Origin: Echinostoma caproni
Taxonomy: Eukaryota; Platyhelminthes; Trematoda; Plagiorchiida; Echinostomatidae
DNA length: 64,000 bases
Direction of reading: 5' to 3'
Assembly: GCA_900618425.1 (NCBI GenBank)
Contig: UZAN01039382.1
Coordinates: 61,108 to 125,107, forward strand
Shown: positions 14,601 to 26,503 of the stretch, one piece after another
Layout of the letters: each line of letters opens with the position of its first letter
How positions within the stretch are numbered: the first letter of the stretch is position 1
Translations under genes and position numbers: made by a program
The notes under the pieces: generated by a model
The model's input: the letters and a program-made list of their open reading frames with translations, nothing else
Told to the model about the DNA's origin: nothing
Database searches by the model: none

Positions 14601-15370
14601 CGTTCATCTGATCCTTCTTGCTTCAACCACGCACAGATCGGTATCTTCCAAAAGAGGAAAGGAAAATTGACGTACACAGGCAAAGTGATTGTAATTCACA
14701 GCAATGCGACCGATGCGAACAACTTCACATGTCGAATTGCCCGAAAAGCTCATTGGAAGGATTAAACTTAGACCACCACATTGTGCATATGTAATGAAAT
14801 TGTTGTTCCGTTGAAAATCACGTTTGGATAAAGACCAAAACAAGACACCTGGTGAGATGCTAACCTTTTGCTTATTATTCTCGATGGCTGGCATAAAACA
14901 AGGAAGAACATATACAGTTTTATTTGCCTGTCTTAGAGTTAAAGATTAAGCAACTCTACGCCGGTCTATTAAAAATATTTCTCGCACAAACGGTATTCCT
15001 TATTTGCACTTGCTTAGCTCTATCGCTGATAAACATTTACCTCTTGCGATAACTTCTTTAACAATATTCTGTCAGACACCACTCACCCATTACACACAAA
15101 ACTTAAACAATGCATATCCACCTCCGTCACAAGATGTCATTACAAACTGGTGTACGCTTGCACCACTGCCTATCGCTTGTCCGTTATCCCCTATGTTTCT
15201 AGATTTCTGGCTCAGAAAGCATCCGTTAGAGAAGACTTTTTGAGATTCCTACGCAAATGATGTTCATTTTCAAAAGTTTTACTCCACATTTCTTTGAATT
15301 GACGATGCTTTTTTTCTCATTTTTTTGTGACTGTATGTGACGATAAATGTTTCCTTGAGTGCATCCATTG
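11691..15370. other. Unassigned non-coding stretch
   Basis: No gene recognised. It contains GT/GC-rich simple sequence around 13955-14000 and CA/TCCA-rich simple sequence around 14165-14225. Open frames at 12042-12386 (-), 12341-12613 (+), 14235-14522 (-) and 14604-14894 (-) have no recognisable motif. Confidence 0.5.
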
Positions 15371-15411
15371 GGATGAATAAAGCGATTTTCGACTTGACTT
15401 GACTTGACATG
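15371..15411 (+). mobile_element. Non-LTR retrotransposon 3' terminus with (ACTTG)n tail
   Basis: AATAAA at 15376-15381 is followed after a short spacer by GACTTGACTTGACTTGAC at 15391-15408. A polyadenylation signal directly upstream of a short tandem array is the usual 3' end of CR1-type elements. The upstream coding part is not recognisable, so this is probably a strongly 5'-truncated insertion. It lies about 85-120 bases upstream of the GIY-YIG remnant and is probably independent of it. Confidence 0.55.
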
Positions 15412-15494
15412 TACAGTGGATTTGTAAGATTTAGTGAACGGACAGGTACAGACAGACAGGTGTAATTCAAATTATAGACAGGAGGTTCACTCCA

Positions 15495-15668
15495 TGAAAA
15501 AGGAACTGATCCAATTCGGCCTCACGCATTGTATACCAGTTCACCTATGGTTAGAATGACGCATACATAGGAAAATCCAACCATTAATTAACACAACGAA
15601 TAACTGAACACACTCCAAAGGGGTTATTGAAGTCGATGACGCAGCCCATACTCAATAATCAGGTAGTC
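15495..15668 (+). pseudogene. Penelope-like element, decayed GIY-YIG endonuclease domain
   Basis: From 15528 one frame reads 'IVYQFTYG', stop, 'NDAYIGKSNH', stop, 'LTQRITEHTPKGLLKSMTQP'. This has the order of the GIY-YIG domain at the C-terminus of Penelope-like elements: 'VYQF' for the first strand, 'YIG' at 15564-15572 for the second, an arginine helix (K-S-N-H...Q-R-I) and 'EH.P...L.KSM'. Two in-frame stops and substitutions (R to K after YIG) show it is dead. Closely related segments occur at 45195-45312 (+) and 47395-47781 (-). About 280 bases downstream on the same strand is a hammerhead-like motif, which fits the known association of such ribozymes with the terminal repeats of these elements. 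Confidence 0.7.
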
Positions 15669-15711
15669 ACACGGAACCCAGATTCATCATTTGAAAGAAA
15701 CCTCATGACAA

Positions 15712-15861
15712 CCGGGTGACCATTGGATAGACAGCTCTTTCAGAGCCAGTCCTAACTACTAACTACTAGTAGCATCTAACGCACTTACAGAACGTCGAAT
15801 CATATCATTGATTCTTCATTGGACTGGCTCTGATAGAGCTGTCTATCCAATGGTCACCCGG
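15712..15861. repeat. 41-bp near-perfect inverted repeat with 68-bp loop
   Basis: The left arm 15712-15752 and right arm 15821-15861 are reverse complements with a single mismatch. The same sequence occurs, more diverged, at 7148-7205. Either two copies of a dispersed repeat inserted tail to tail, or this is a small foldback element. The high arm identity compared with the 7.1 kb copy suggests a recent duplication or gene conversion. The loop holds a short 'aactactaactact' duplication. Confidence 0.85.
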
Positions 15862-15930
15862 CGTTGCAAACAAGGTTATTGTGAAGAAAATACACTTCCT
15901 GGGTACAAATATATGAATGAACTGACAAAA

Positions 15931-15990
15931 GATTACCGGATACGGATGCCTGACGAGCAGCAAGAACCGCGAAACCGGTCGTGTGCTTCC
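15931..15990 (+). ncRNA. Hammerhead-ribozyme-like motif (degenerate)
   Basis: The core CTGACGA (CUGANGA) is at 15950-15956. Stem II pairs 15957-15960 with 15967-15970 around loop CAAGAA, with one A-C mismatch. GAAA is at 15971-15974. A minimal stem III, CC with GG, is at 15975-15978, followed by UC at 15979-15980 as the expected U16.1/H17 cleavage site. Inner stem I can pair 15946-15949 (AUGC) with 15981-15984 (GUGU) using two wobbles, and an outer GGA/UCC pairing is possible. All conserved core positions are present. Weak points are the stem II mismatch and the wobble-rich stem I. It lies downstream of, and on the same strand as, the GIY-YIG remnant at 15.5 kb. Confidence 0.5.
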
Positions 15991-16222
15991 AGGGAAATTT
16001 TGTCTAGTCATTCACATACTACTTATTATCAAATATGTATATATAGCCTCCTCTGTACCGATTGTCCAACGCTAACAGAGGTAATAGAAATCATTGCGAA
16101 ACACGCAGACTGTACGTTTCTACTGAGGTTGAGCTGAGTGCGTTGAATACGCCAAAGGCGAAACAGGTTGCGGAAAGATATTCTGTTTTGTTATTTCTAA
16201 TGTGCTGATGATGACGAGGAGT

Positions 16223-16597
16223 TTACGTGTCGCTACAAGCTTTTTTTATTTGATTGGCTGTTGGTTGTTTTAAGCAGTTCTTCCAATTTATTTTGTAGAT
16301 AACACTGCTCTTGCCCTTTGCTTTCGACAGAAGTCTCCCTAGACAGGCGGTCGGTTTGTGGGCGACTTGGATTCCATATGGTCTGAGCAGCTTTGCTGTC
16401 ATTTCCGAAACGTCCTTGATGTATGTCATGGTCGTTCTTGTACCCGATTCTCCGCCTATTGTTTCTTTCTTTCTTTGGGTTAGAGTTCTTTTGATGAAGT
16501 TGCGGGTGTATCCTTTGTGAGCAAATACTCTGAGGAGATATCTTTCTTCTTTCATCCTCAGTCTGTCGGTGCTGCAGTTCAAACCAGGTATGTGCAC
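16223..16597 (-). pseudogene. Penelope-like element remnant, RT-to-GIY-YIG linker (second family)
   Basis: A 124-codon minus-strand frame. Residues about 18-40 ('ERYLLRVFAHKGYTRNFIKR') resemble the region after the RT thumb. Residues 58-82 ('YIKDVSEMTAKLLRPYGIQV' followed by 'AHKPT') match the conserved 'Y..G.S......L...GI.VAHKP' linker of Penelope-like elements. 'SSVIYKINWKNC' matches the 'V.Y.I.C..C' start of the GIY-YIG domain, after which the frame loses similarity. It differs from the 15.5/45.2/47.6 kb family, so at least two Penelope-like lineages are present. No RT catalytic motif was found upstream (16600-16860). Degraded copy, not a host gene. Confidence 0.7.
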
Positions 16598-19500
16598 CTA
16601 AACCTATTCTCGGATACTATGGCTAGAGGAGCAACGGCACGGACTGGTTAGACATTCTGGATAAAATACTTCTTATCCGTGTTATGTAATTCGTTTGATT
16701 TCTTCCAGAAGGGTTCCTTAGTGAAAAGTGGCTAATTGGAAGAAATTGATGGATCATCAGCGTTGTAATCTGTATCACTTTTGGATGTAACGTCCGGGAT
16801 ACAATACAGGCTTTGAGCAACCAAGCTCAAAGTGAAACGCAGCAAATTTGTTCTAAGTGGGTCGGTTACTAGTTAAATGGATCAATCATCTCTTTTGGAG
16901 AACAAAGGTGGCTAAATAGGACCCATCAAGGGATAATGGACAACTTTGGAGGTGGGCCCCGTTTTGCGAATTCCGGGTACTCTCATTTTCACAAAAAATA
17001 CCGCTAAAAATAAAGTATTTTTGCAACAGAAGTTTTTTTAAACTTTTGGGTAAGTGCTCGACTCAGTTTGTCATTTATTCATGTCAAATATGCTACAACT
17101 GCAACCTGATGTCTAAAAGGGTAACAGTCTTTAAAATGTAGTATATTTTCGGTTACCTGAAGGGAGTGACCTTGGATAAACTTAAGAGTATTATCACACA
17201 TGAGAACAACCTAACATCTAGTAGAGTTTCATAGTAAATTGTAACGTAATGTACTCTCTTACATACTTCCAATGATACGTTTAACCTTTTACTTCTACGC
17301 TTGAATCCCACATTCTACTGCCCTGCATCAACCGAGATAGGGAATGTTATGATGCGGACAGAGTGATATTCAACTTAAATATACGAGGATTTGAACGGCA
17401 TCATTGCTGATTCCACCTCGCAATCCTACACACACCCACCCGAACATACGATACACATACACCTTAACACGTGTAGAAGTGAACTGCCCATTTACACACC
17501 ATTGAAAACCATGTAAATATTCATTAGTGCCTTTCGTTTCACGTCGCATACATTAGGCTGCCAAGATCTGAAACTTCAACGGCAATTATAATACATCTCA
17601 TTTTCCTTTTTTTACTAGGGGTCTTTTTCATCTTATTTCGTTCAATCCACTTTCTTTTATTTCTGTCTGGCTTGGTAATTACGTGGGTGGCATGGCCCTC
17701 GGTCGTGTTCTATCGACTCTGGTTTGGGAATAGATGAGAAACGTGGTGTCACTAAGCCGTGTGATAAAAGCGGTTGCAGTGCATTTAGAATATTCATCCT
17801 GCTAGAAAGGGCAACTAATCTCGGTTTCGAAATATGCAAAACTACTCTCGCAAATCCGTCTTTCTAGGGGGTAGGTGGGCGGGGTAGTCGAGATGTACCA
17901 TAATCGGTGCTGTTCCGATCGGTCGATAATTCAGCTTCCTGTATTGGACAATCTATTCCCTATACAAAAGTCTTTGGATTCATTGATTTTATGAAGTAGC
18001 AACAAGCACCATTATGGTATCATGACTGTAAAACCTCTTAGTTATGGCCACAGTGTTGACGGTACTGCTCCTGTGACATGTTTTGACGTATATGCTTGAA
18101 GGCAGCTATTCAGTGCCGCTGACGTTACTGGGCTAATATCTAAAACGGATGAAAGTAGACATATAATGTACAGAAGCGCAAGCGTGCTAATGAATCAGCT
18201 ACGTGGTGGTCTGTTGATCACAGTTTTCAGTGCTTCTTAGACACAAAACAGCCGAAGCAATCTGTGCCAGTTTGTGAGGCCATCTCTCCACACTCATTGC
18301 AGCACTGAAGTCTGAACTTATGGCTCAATGGGAAGATTACAATTTTAACTTCATTGTCTATGCTTAGCGATTATCAAGCTGTTTGAACGATTTATCATAC
18401 TGGTGAAGTCACCTAGTGCCGGTACAGGTGACCAGTGTTTCATATCTTGTAATCGCACTTATTCATGCGAGAACCTTCATCATGCAATAGAAGTAGCACA
18501 TCCATTATGACAGCATACATGGATCATTTCGTCAATTCCCTGTGAGCTCATATCATTAATGACTAGAAAAACCTTTAAACGGAACTTGATTCGATTTGTC
18601 TCTCGAAAGGAAAGTGAAACGCATCACTTTGAACAGTCGCAAAATGATTGCATTGTTATATGAACACCTAGCTTAGAAACGTTTTCACCGACTGAAAGGT
18701 AACTAAAATGTAACTGAAGAAAGGAGTTGACAACCTCGAATTATTCATTTTACTACCACCTAAAATATCCTCTTGAAAAGGCATTGTATTTCATCGACAT
18801 TTGTGGATATTTATGTCATCACACCCAACCGTTGATGGAGCTTTTGGTATTTTGGTTCGCTGTTCGATTTCAGTGTAAAAACCGAAATCAAACGGTCTTT
18901 CCACTTATTTATGTGTATACATTTGTGTTACGCTAATCTCAGTGCCAACGATTTGCTCTCGTCAAGGTTATCGTGAAATTTGTGTCTGCTCTCCTTGGTG
19001 CTATATCTGCCAACTATCACTCACGTTTAGTCGTGTCGGAGATACACCACAAAATGCCAGGAAGTCACCGACCTTTTACACTTGTATAGTCACCGATACT
19101 TTGTTGCGAATTCGCATGACATCATTCCAGTACGGACTTGTTTCGAACTGCAAATCAACTCTTTGTCTGTTGTTTTTGAAACATCTGCCTCTTTTAATCT
19201 GCTGTACTAAACGGGATGATGACGTCTGACCAGAATGAGCTGCGTGAAATATGAGATGAATCCAGTGCTGATGTACATTTTGACTGTTTTTTTTGGAAAA
19301 CCGATGCGATATTCATTCAAAAATCTCGTGGACTGTTGTTTCCTTGTCTGGTGTATTTGGTGATAAATAGATTTCATGGTCGTATACCGGAATCGTGTTG
19401 AGTTTGAACATTCGGTTTTACTCTCATCATGGAAAACCCCAGTTTCGATACTTACTATTCTACTTGCTCTGATTGCCAAATAAATTCCGCACTCCATGCG

Positions 19501-20723
19501 AAATCCGGGCCTGGTCCAAATCTCCGCAGATTTAATCAAGAAGATTGAGCATATTTTCAGCGGATTCTGCTCAATTCAACAATTATGTCAGTTGTTTTTG
19601 TTTTCATTATTAGCTAAGTGACCTCTACGTCACGCATCTGTTTCTGAGTAACAAGTCAATATATGCTCTAGAAAGCCCCGTAAAATATAGCATCACCTGA
19701 AGCCATGTTTTCAACACAATTTCCGGTATAACCTTTAAACGAATCCTGGTCGAGATTGGCAGCTTTTTAAGGTTTCCTTGACACGTATATTCCATTTAAC
19801 TATTTTAAATGAACCAAATGGGTATGAGAAATGCGTCTAAATAGAACGAATAGCAGCGTGTTTGTTGTCGTGGAAATCTGGAGGGTAAATTTCCAACACA
19901 ACTATATCAGCCTTCGAATGCACATCTGCTGAATGCACTGGCTTCAAATTTGACCAGAATAGAAGGTAAAAAATACATCATTGAAAACCTGGACAAGGCT
20001 GCTCAAATTGAATAATCAAAGAGGACTTCTGGGCCGATGTGACATGCTTACAATCTTTATTTTTGGAGACAAAATGGTGGATAATTGCCATGGCCTAATT
20101 TATTACCCAGCATTTCAATTTCAATTTTGAGATTTTTTTGACATCAAAATACAGGTATGCCTGTACCACGCTAGGTATTCATGAATCAATGTTCCAATTC
20201 AATGAACGAGTTGTGTACTGGCAAAAATTATATGCCTATTGCCTGACGAATGTTGCTCACTATTGAATATGACCTTAATAATAGATAACAGTTGACATGC
20301 TGGTTATAATTGAAGAATTGATGGTGCATCAATTTTACAATATTCCTTCCTCCAAAACAGTGCATTAATTTTCACTTAAGATAAAAACTTTTTGTTGATA
20401 AGTTACTCATATCAATTGCATATGCAAACACTAGTAATTGTCCAACTCTTCGGTTGAATGGTAAGCTTGTTTGTGATTGGTCTATTAGACGAAATAAACT
20501 GATTGGTTCACCGGAATGGGTCACCATGCGGTGAAGTCACCAAGTGATACTCGTTTGGTCAAATTTCATTTGTTCACGTTTTGAACAATTTCACATCGGT
20601 GTTATTTCCGATTTCCGAGGTTTTCACATGATGTGTGTTGAGTGAACCACAACTGTGTGTGCTGGATCCAGAAATACACTTATCCAGAGTTGATCGTTCC
20701 CAAAAGGCATACAAAAGCACACC
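16598..20723. other. Unassigned stretch upstream of the GPCR gene
   Basis: No gene recognised. It presumably includes the promoter and 5' UTR of the receptor gene, but I see no distinctive promoter element. Open frames at 18942-19229 (+) and 19207-19539 (-) carry no recognisable motif. Confidence 0.5.
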
Positions 20724-22184
20724 ATGTCCATTGATGATAATTTGACTGATGCGGAAGTGGAACACCTCGTTCAGATTCAACGAACAGTGCTTCTTGTTTG
20801 TAGTAAAGGTTTATTCCCACCGATTTGTATTATCGGTATTGTGGCCAATTTGTTAAATATTGTCGTCCTCACCCGGGCTTGGATGAGTTCGTCCACCAAT
20901 ATATATTTGACCGCGGTGGCAGTGCTCGATTTGCTCTATCTGGTTCTCTCCTTGCTATTCTCGCTCTGGTTTCATCCGGAATTGCAAATCTACGAAGCGT
21001 TCGCCCGAGCGATTTTGCTCATTCGATCCACCGCCAATCTGTGCAGTAACACAACCACTTGGCTCACATTGTGCTTCACCATGGAACGCTTTGTAGCCGT
21101 CTCTTATCCGATTCTCGGACGCCGAATATGTACTCAAAGACGAGCACGATGTGCCGTCGTGTGTATTGTGATGTTCAGTTTCGTCATTACCCTGCCGGAC
21201 TATTTGACTCACAGTGTGATTCGACCGGAGACTAACACATCTCAAGTGTACCGGATTCAATCAAACCAAATTGGTGACACTTTGGATCGAATTGGTTACC
21301 CGTATATCAATCAGACCGTGTTTGTATTCATTCCAATGATCTTATTGATTCTGTTCAACACATTGTTAATCCGTTCTGTGCTACATGCCAGTAAAGGTAG
21401 GAAATCACTGGCTCAACAACCGTCCTCATTGAGTGGCAAGGCTGGGTCGAAGATGGCCAAAGTGCAAAAGGAACATTGCGCACCGTACACCGATGGGGAC
21501 ATACAACTGGATGATCGACCAGAACCAAATCCAGTGCTTGTGAAAAGTGCGCTCGAAGCCAGTATGAAAACAACTCTGGAATTAGCCTCGGGAATCTCTC
21601 AATCATTCGGACAATCGGCAGGAGCTGGAACCGGCGGTCGAGTGGGACTCAATGCATCCACTAGGACACGAAAATCCATGCTCGGTGAACAACATCGAAT
21701 CACACTCATGTTGATCACCATAGTAATTGCTTTTATCCTATTGCAACTGCCCAGTACCATTCCATTTATTGGGATTCGGCTCATCAAAAATGCTTCCGGG
21801 GCAAGTAGACGAAGATGGGAAATGTATTTTCGAATCTATATTCCAATATCCAATTTGTTGCTTATACTAAGCGGAGCGATGAACTTTGTATTCTACTCAT
21901 TATTCTCCGCCAAATTCCGTCGCACCTGTTGCATGCTGCTCCAGCGATGCAGTTGCTTCCCGGAAAGTGCTCGTCGATCACGTCTTGGTCTGGGAGGCCA
22001 AACCAGCGGTCGAAGTGGCACGGCTATGGCAGTTGGGTCAACCGAATACACAAAGAGTAGGCATTCCAAAGATGCCGGTGAACATTGGCAACCAAACACA
22101 ATTCACGCCAATGCGAAACGAATCACCAAACCTGCATTGCCTAGCCTGAAGGAATCCACAGACGAGCCCCGTACCACCGACTGA
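20724..22184 (+). CDS. Class A (rhodopsin-like) GPCR, peptide-receptor type, intronless
   Basis: A 486-residue seven-transmembrane receptor in a single open frame; probably a neuropeptide receptor of the FMRFamide-receptor-like/orphan type that signals through G proteins at the plasma membrane. TM1 about 27-49 (N42, N45), TM2 58-82 with 'SSTNIYLTAVAVLDL' and D69 (2.50), TM3 97-121 ending in E-R-F 121-123 in place of DRY, TM4 141-159, TM5 195-216 with P204, TM6 324-350 with F337 and P343 but Q341 where W is usual, TM7 370-394 ending N387-F-V-F-Y391 in place of NPxxY. N-glycosylation sequons are at N6, N171 and N196. ICL3 is long (about 217-323). The tail has a Cys cluster (402, 403, 409, 411) that could be palmitoylated. 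The usual TM3 (3.25) and ECL2 cysteines are absent. The start is supported by an upstream in-frame TGA at 20691 and A at -3. Ligand unknown. Confidence 0.93.
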   Translation: MSIDDNLTDAEVEHLVQIQRTVLLVCSKGLFPPICIIGIVANLLNIVVLTRAWMSSSTNIYLTAVAVLDLLYLVLSLLFSLWFHPELQIYEAFARAILLIRSTANLCSNTTTWLTLCFTMERFVAVSYPILGRRICTQRRARCAVVCIVMFSFVITLPDYLTHSVIRPETNTSQVYRIQSNQIGDTLDRIGYPYINQTVFVFIPMILLILFNTLLIRSVLHASKGRKSLAQQPSSLSGKAGSKMAKVQKEHCAPYTDGDIQLDDRPEPNPVLVKSALEASMKTTLELASGISQSFGQSAGAGTGGRVGLNASTRTRKSMLGEQHRITLMLITIVIAFILLQLPSTIPFIGIRLIKNASGASRRRWEMYFRIYIPISNLLLILSGAMNFVFYSLFSAKFRRTCCMLLQRCSCFPESARRSRLGLGGQTSGRSGTAMAVGSTEYTKSRHSKDAGEHWQPNTIHANAKRITKPALPSLKESTDEPRTTD

Positions 22185-25100
22185 TACATAATCTCTACAC
22201 ATATAAATAGATTGCCCCAGGCATATTGTAACACCTGAAATTAGTCTTGTTGACTGACGCATGTGTGTGTAGTATTCCAGTGAATGCAATGGCCATCTCG
22301 AGTGAATTGGATAAAATGAGAAATCAATTTATGCTCCCCAAGTTCCACCCTTTCTTTCTACTCACAGCTTCATTGAGATGGTGTGATCTATTGTCCTACA
22401 AGTGACCAAACGATGGGCCCACAATCTGTGAGTGACCTGCATTGTTTATCGTTGGAACCTGCATACCCGAACCTTGGTAACACGTGAGATTCAAACCAGA
22501 GAACCATTGTTGTGAACTGCCCACATTATTCCCGCAATGTCTTGTGCATTACTCTATTGCAAATCCAAACCGGAAAAGATCCTTCACACGTGCGTGAATA
22601 AGACCGGCAAGAATTGAAATTCATTTTAGGCAAGTCATGAGTGATCGCTGCATGTGTGCTCTTTTTTTCTGTCCGAAAACTCATTTCTTTCTGTAAAAAA
22701 GATAATCCAACACGATACAATTGATAGCCGAATGCCGCAGTGTTTTGATCAGTGTGCCGTCTTTGTCTCACCGATATTTTATTGCAGAACCAGGCTTATG
22801 ATATGTAAGGAGAATAGGGGTATTGGTGCTTTTGGTTGTGGCTGTATTTTATTAAAGATTAAAGATTGTGTTATGCAGGCTAAATTAAACTAAACTTGCA
22901 ACAATAATTCGAGTCTACCCCGATTGGAGCTAGTTGTTATATGATACACGCCTTCGATTCCAGGGTCATGGGATGTCAGCCATGAAAAAGATAATGAGCA
23001 TCCATCCTGAATAAAGCTTTGTGCAAACGAATCTGGAACTTGATGCATTTACTAGTAGAACTAAAGATTGTGGTTGTATGTAAAACATGATGAATGAACT
23101 ATGAAAACCAGTTTTAAGCACTTCGCTGTGAAATAAAAAAGCGAAGTTCGTCCGTGTTGCGCAATCTGTTGAAACAGCTGATTCAAATTTCCATGGTTAT
23201 TTATGGATGCAGTTAACGGTGCTTTGCGTTTCATACTGATGCACGCCACTTCCTTTTCTTGAGAAGATTTGTTGTTGATAATTGATTCCGTTTTTGTGTG
23301 ACGAAAGGAGAAAGTTGATCATGAGAAACAACAATTATTTGTGATTTTTTATTACAAATACGGAGCAAGAAGATATACTTAATGATAAATACCGACGAAA
23401 AACCTATGCATCGGCAGATTTGAACTAACCGATAAGTGAAAACATGCTATTGAAATGTGGAAACAAACAAAAGATAACATTTTGGAAATATAAGTAACAT
23501 TAAAATAAAAGAGCTCCTGTTTTCTTCAGTTTGGTGTGAGCTGATTGATAGAAGAAGACTGGGTTTTCTGAATGAGAATATTATTTCCCGGAGTTCTAGA
23601 AATTCGCTGAGATGATCTTGATTTGGGCCAACGAACAATTATTATTGTGACTGAAAAACGTTTTGCGTATGTACCGACTGAATGAAGTATCAATTTAGGC
23701 CAGTATAGATCAGCAATTTCCTTTTTAGTCAAATGTAAGAAGAGATCAATGCCTATCCACACATCTCAGTGCATAATTATTAAAACTGAGGGCAATCGCG
23801 TTGTTGAATCTCTTGTTCCATGGAATGCGTCGAATCCTGAGTGGCGACAACACGGTAAAATACCAGGCCACAAATCACCAAGCGCGCAAGCACGCACGCG
23901 CAGTCATGATAGGTGATTATTTTCTGGATTCCAAAGCACGCAGAATACGCAACAATTAATTATGCTGTTCCCGGATTGGTCTTGAATAGAAACAGTGTTT
24001 TTGTTTCGACTCTTATTTGTTTGCCGAAGGCAATGCTTTTTTGGGTTCCATCTGTGTTTATAGGCCTGGAGATAAACGAGGCGAATCAAACGGATTGATT
24101 GTGAAATCCTCGACACCTGGTTTTCGCCCATGCGAGGATGCGTTGAGACGATGAACGAGAACAAAGTGGGTTGATTTCGTTGGAATAATCGCACGAGATG
24201 CTGCTCTAAGTTCCTCAGTTGATAATATGGGTTAAAATTGTTTCCATTTTATAGAATTCACGTACCATCGGCCTCTGGAAAGTCATCTTAAGTACCAAAT
24301 TATTTGAAATAAAGAAACTCATGCTCAATAGGTGGGTAATTTGTGATCAGTTTCAACATGAAACTGCTGGGAGGTTGTGTCACGGATGAGAGTAAATTTG
24401 CGGGTAAAGTTTATGAACGTTCTTTCAACGACATGATGGATGAACTCTATGTCATATCACGATTACTCAAAATAAGCTGCTCAGGACCAGCAAGATTATA
24501 TCACCTAAGAAGTTGTCCGGATTAGCTAGCCCTTGTGAACGGGCTTGAACCTCAGATAATTTGCTTCTCGCTAGTTTTATGAAACAGTTACATGCTACTT
24601 CCAATGGTTTTCGGCGATGCGTGGCGCTTTCAATCTGGTTCGTTAATAAACGTTTATAATCAAAACAAATCCCTCAATATGTTCCATGTATTATATTCCA
24701 CTTCCTCTGAGTGTTTGCTCTTTTCTGTTATATATTTCAACTGCACAGAAAGTAGTCGTGATTCTTTTGTCGTTAAATTGAATTGCAGGCACTTGTTCGT
24801 TTCATCCAAACCGTTTCTCCCTACAAGTTTACTTTCAATTGTGTCCTCGGTGAAAGCACCTTGTCCCATATATCGACAAAGTTTATTAGCTCTCTTTCCC
24901 TTCCTTTTGTTTGTTTTAATCAGTGTGCTCATCTGTTGAAAATCTCACACATTAGACTATCTCCTTCTCGTTTAAATATCACGCTCAGTGTTCTATTTCC
25001 AATCTCTTTTGGCTTCGAATTGCTGACCTCCTGTGCGTGTGTGTGTATCTGTGATCAAAGAAACACCTAAACCCCGATTCAAAGGTTCGGTCACATTCTC

Positions 25101-26503
25101 GCTCTGAGTACATCAATCAGAGTTTCATTCACGAATCCGAGTGTTGATCGGTTGTGTACCCGTGGCTGACAAATAACAGGATAAATGTCCAGTCTTCAAC
25201 CATTTGAGTGATCAATGCTTATATTTCATCGCCGAAAAGAACGATGTGAGATGGATACATAAATGAAGAAGAAAATGGAATCTGTCCAAAAATTGATTGA
25301 AAACTGTCAGTGTCAGAAGGTAAACAAGTCAGGCTAAATTAATTGGAATATAAGAAATAAATCATTTCCACATAGTAGTAGACTGTCTTTGGTGAATTTT
25401 GATTCACGAATTCCTGTCAAATATTCTTGTTGCTTTGAAATAGATCAGTATTGCTGACACCCGATGAATGTTCTAACACAGATAACCCAGTCGATACATA
25501 AACGTGATGCAGTCTGAATCGTGAACCGCATCAGGGGAAATCCGGTGCCACGACTAACGGACCACGATTATAGCACAATCGTTTGGTAGTTCAGCCATTA
25601 GAAGTGTTTACACAGGAACATAATGACAAGTTCCCGGGCATGAAATCCATTAAAAAGAATTTGTAGACTAACGAGTGAGGAATTCAAAAAGTAGGTAAAT
25701 ATCATCGGATAGAATAATAAACTTGCAAATACTTTCGTCCTTACCCCGTGTGTTGAACAATAGCCTAAGTCAAATATTGACCATGCTCCCAGCTGCTATT
25801 TTTTTCACATCTTTCTCTCTCTCTCGTCCTCCAATGTTTGGGGTCAAAAATGCTACTCTTACAATTAGGTCATTTTGTCACAGTATGACCCTCTGAATCT
25901 TTGTTTTACTTTATCTTCGACTTTTTTGCAGTTCTGAGTATTTATCCATAGAAATACAAGGACAACATTTTTCCGATTTATGGACTGGCTTCGACTATTC
26001 TTCAGTTAAGCGAAACTGTTCACACCGGTGTGTTGGTGGTTGTAAGCTAATTCAGGCACGGTTTATTCATATCTGCAAAAGCTCTTTGCGGCCAAGAGCT
26101 CTCTACTGACGTGATTCGTTAACAAACATGGTACAAAATTCACTATTGAAAAATCTCCGAGAGGGACGAGGTGAACTGCAGTTAATCTAGTAAAAAGACG
26201 TTCAAAGAGTACTCCGTATAGTGTGGAAATACGGTCAAATGTTTTTACGCGCACCGTTTTGCGTTTGAATATCAATCTTTCATAGTTTAATAACAGGTAA
26301 GCTAGGTGTATAGAAAATGAGTCACTTTACCCGATTTTATCTAATAAACCGTTCTGTGTTATTGAATATTCATAATATTGGTTGGATATATGCCGGAGAA
26401 TTAGCCGACAACTGTCACGTCTATTTAAACGTCGAGAAATTAGTTTATAACTGCATGAACAATATGTAAACAATATGCGTTTGATAGGTAATTCCAATGT
26501 GAA
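22185..26503. other. 3' flank of the GPCR gene and unassigned DNA
   Basis: The first 830 bases probably include the receptor's 3' UTR. An AATAAA lies at 23010-23015 and an ATTAAA-rich stretch at 22850-22865; neither can be confirmed as the true polyadenylation site. Beyond that I recognise no gene. There is CT-rich simple sequence around 25810-25830. Confidence 0.45.
23010..23015 (+). promoter_or_regulatory. Candidate polyadenylation signal AATAAA for the GPCR transcript
   Basis: A canonical hexamer about 825 bases after the receptor stop codon, the first canonical one I found on the plus strand downstream. Use is inferred from position only. Confidence 0.25.
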
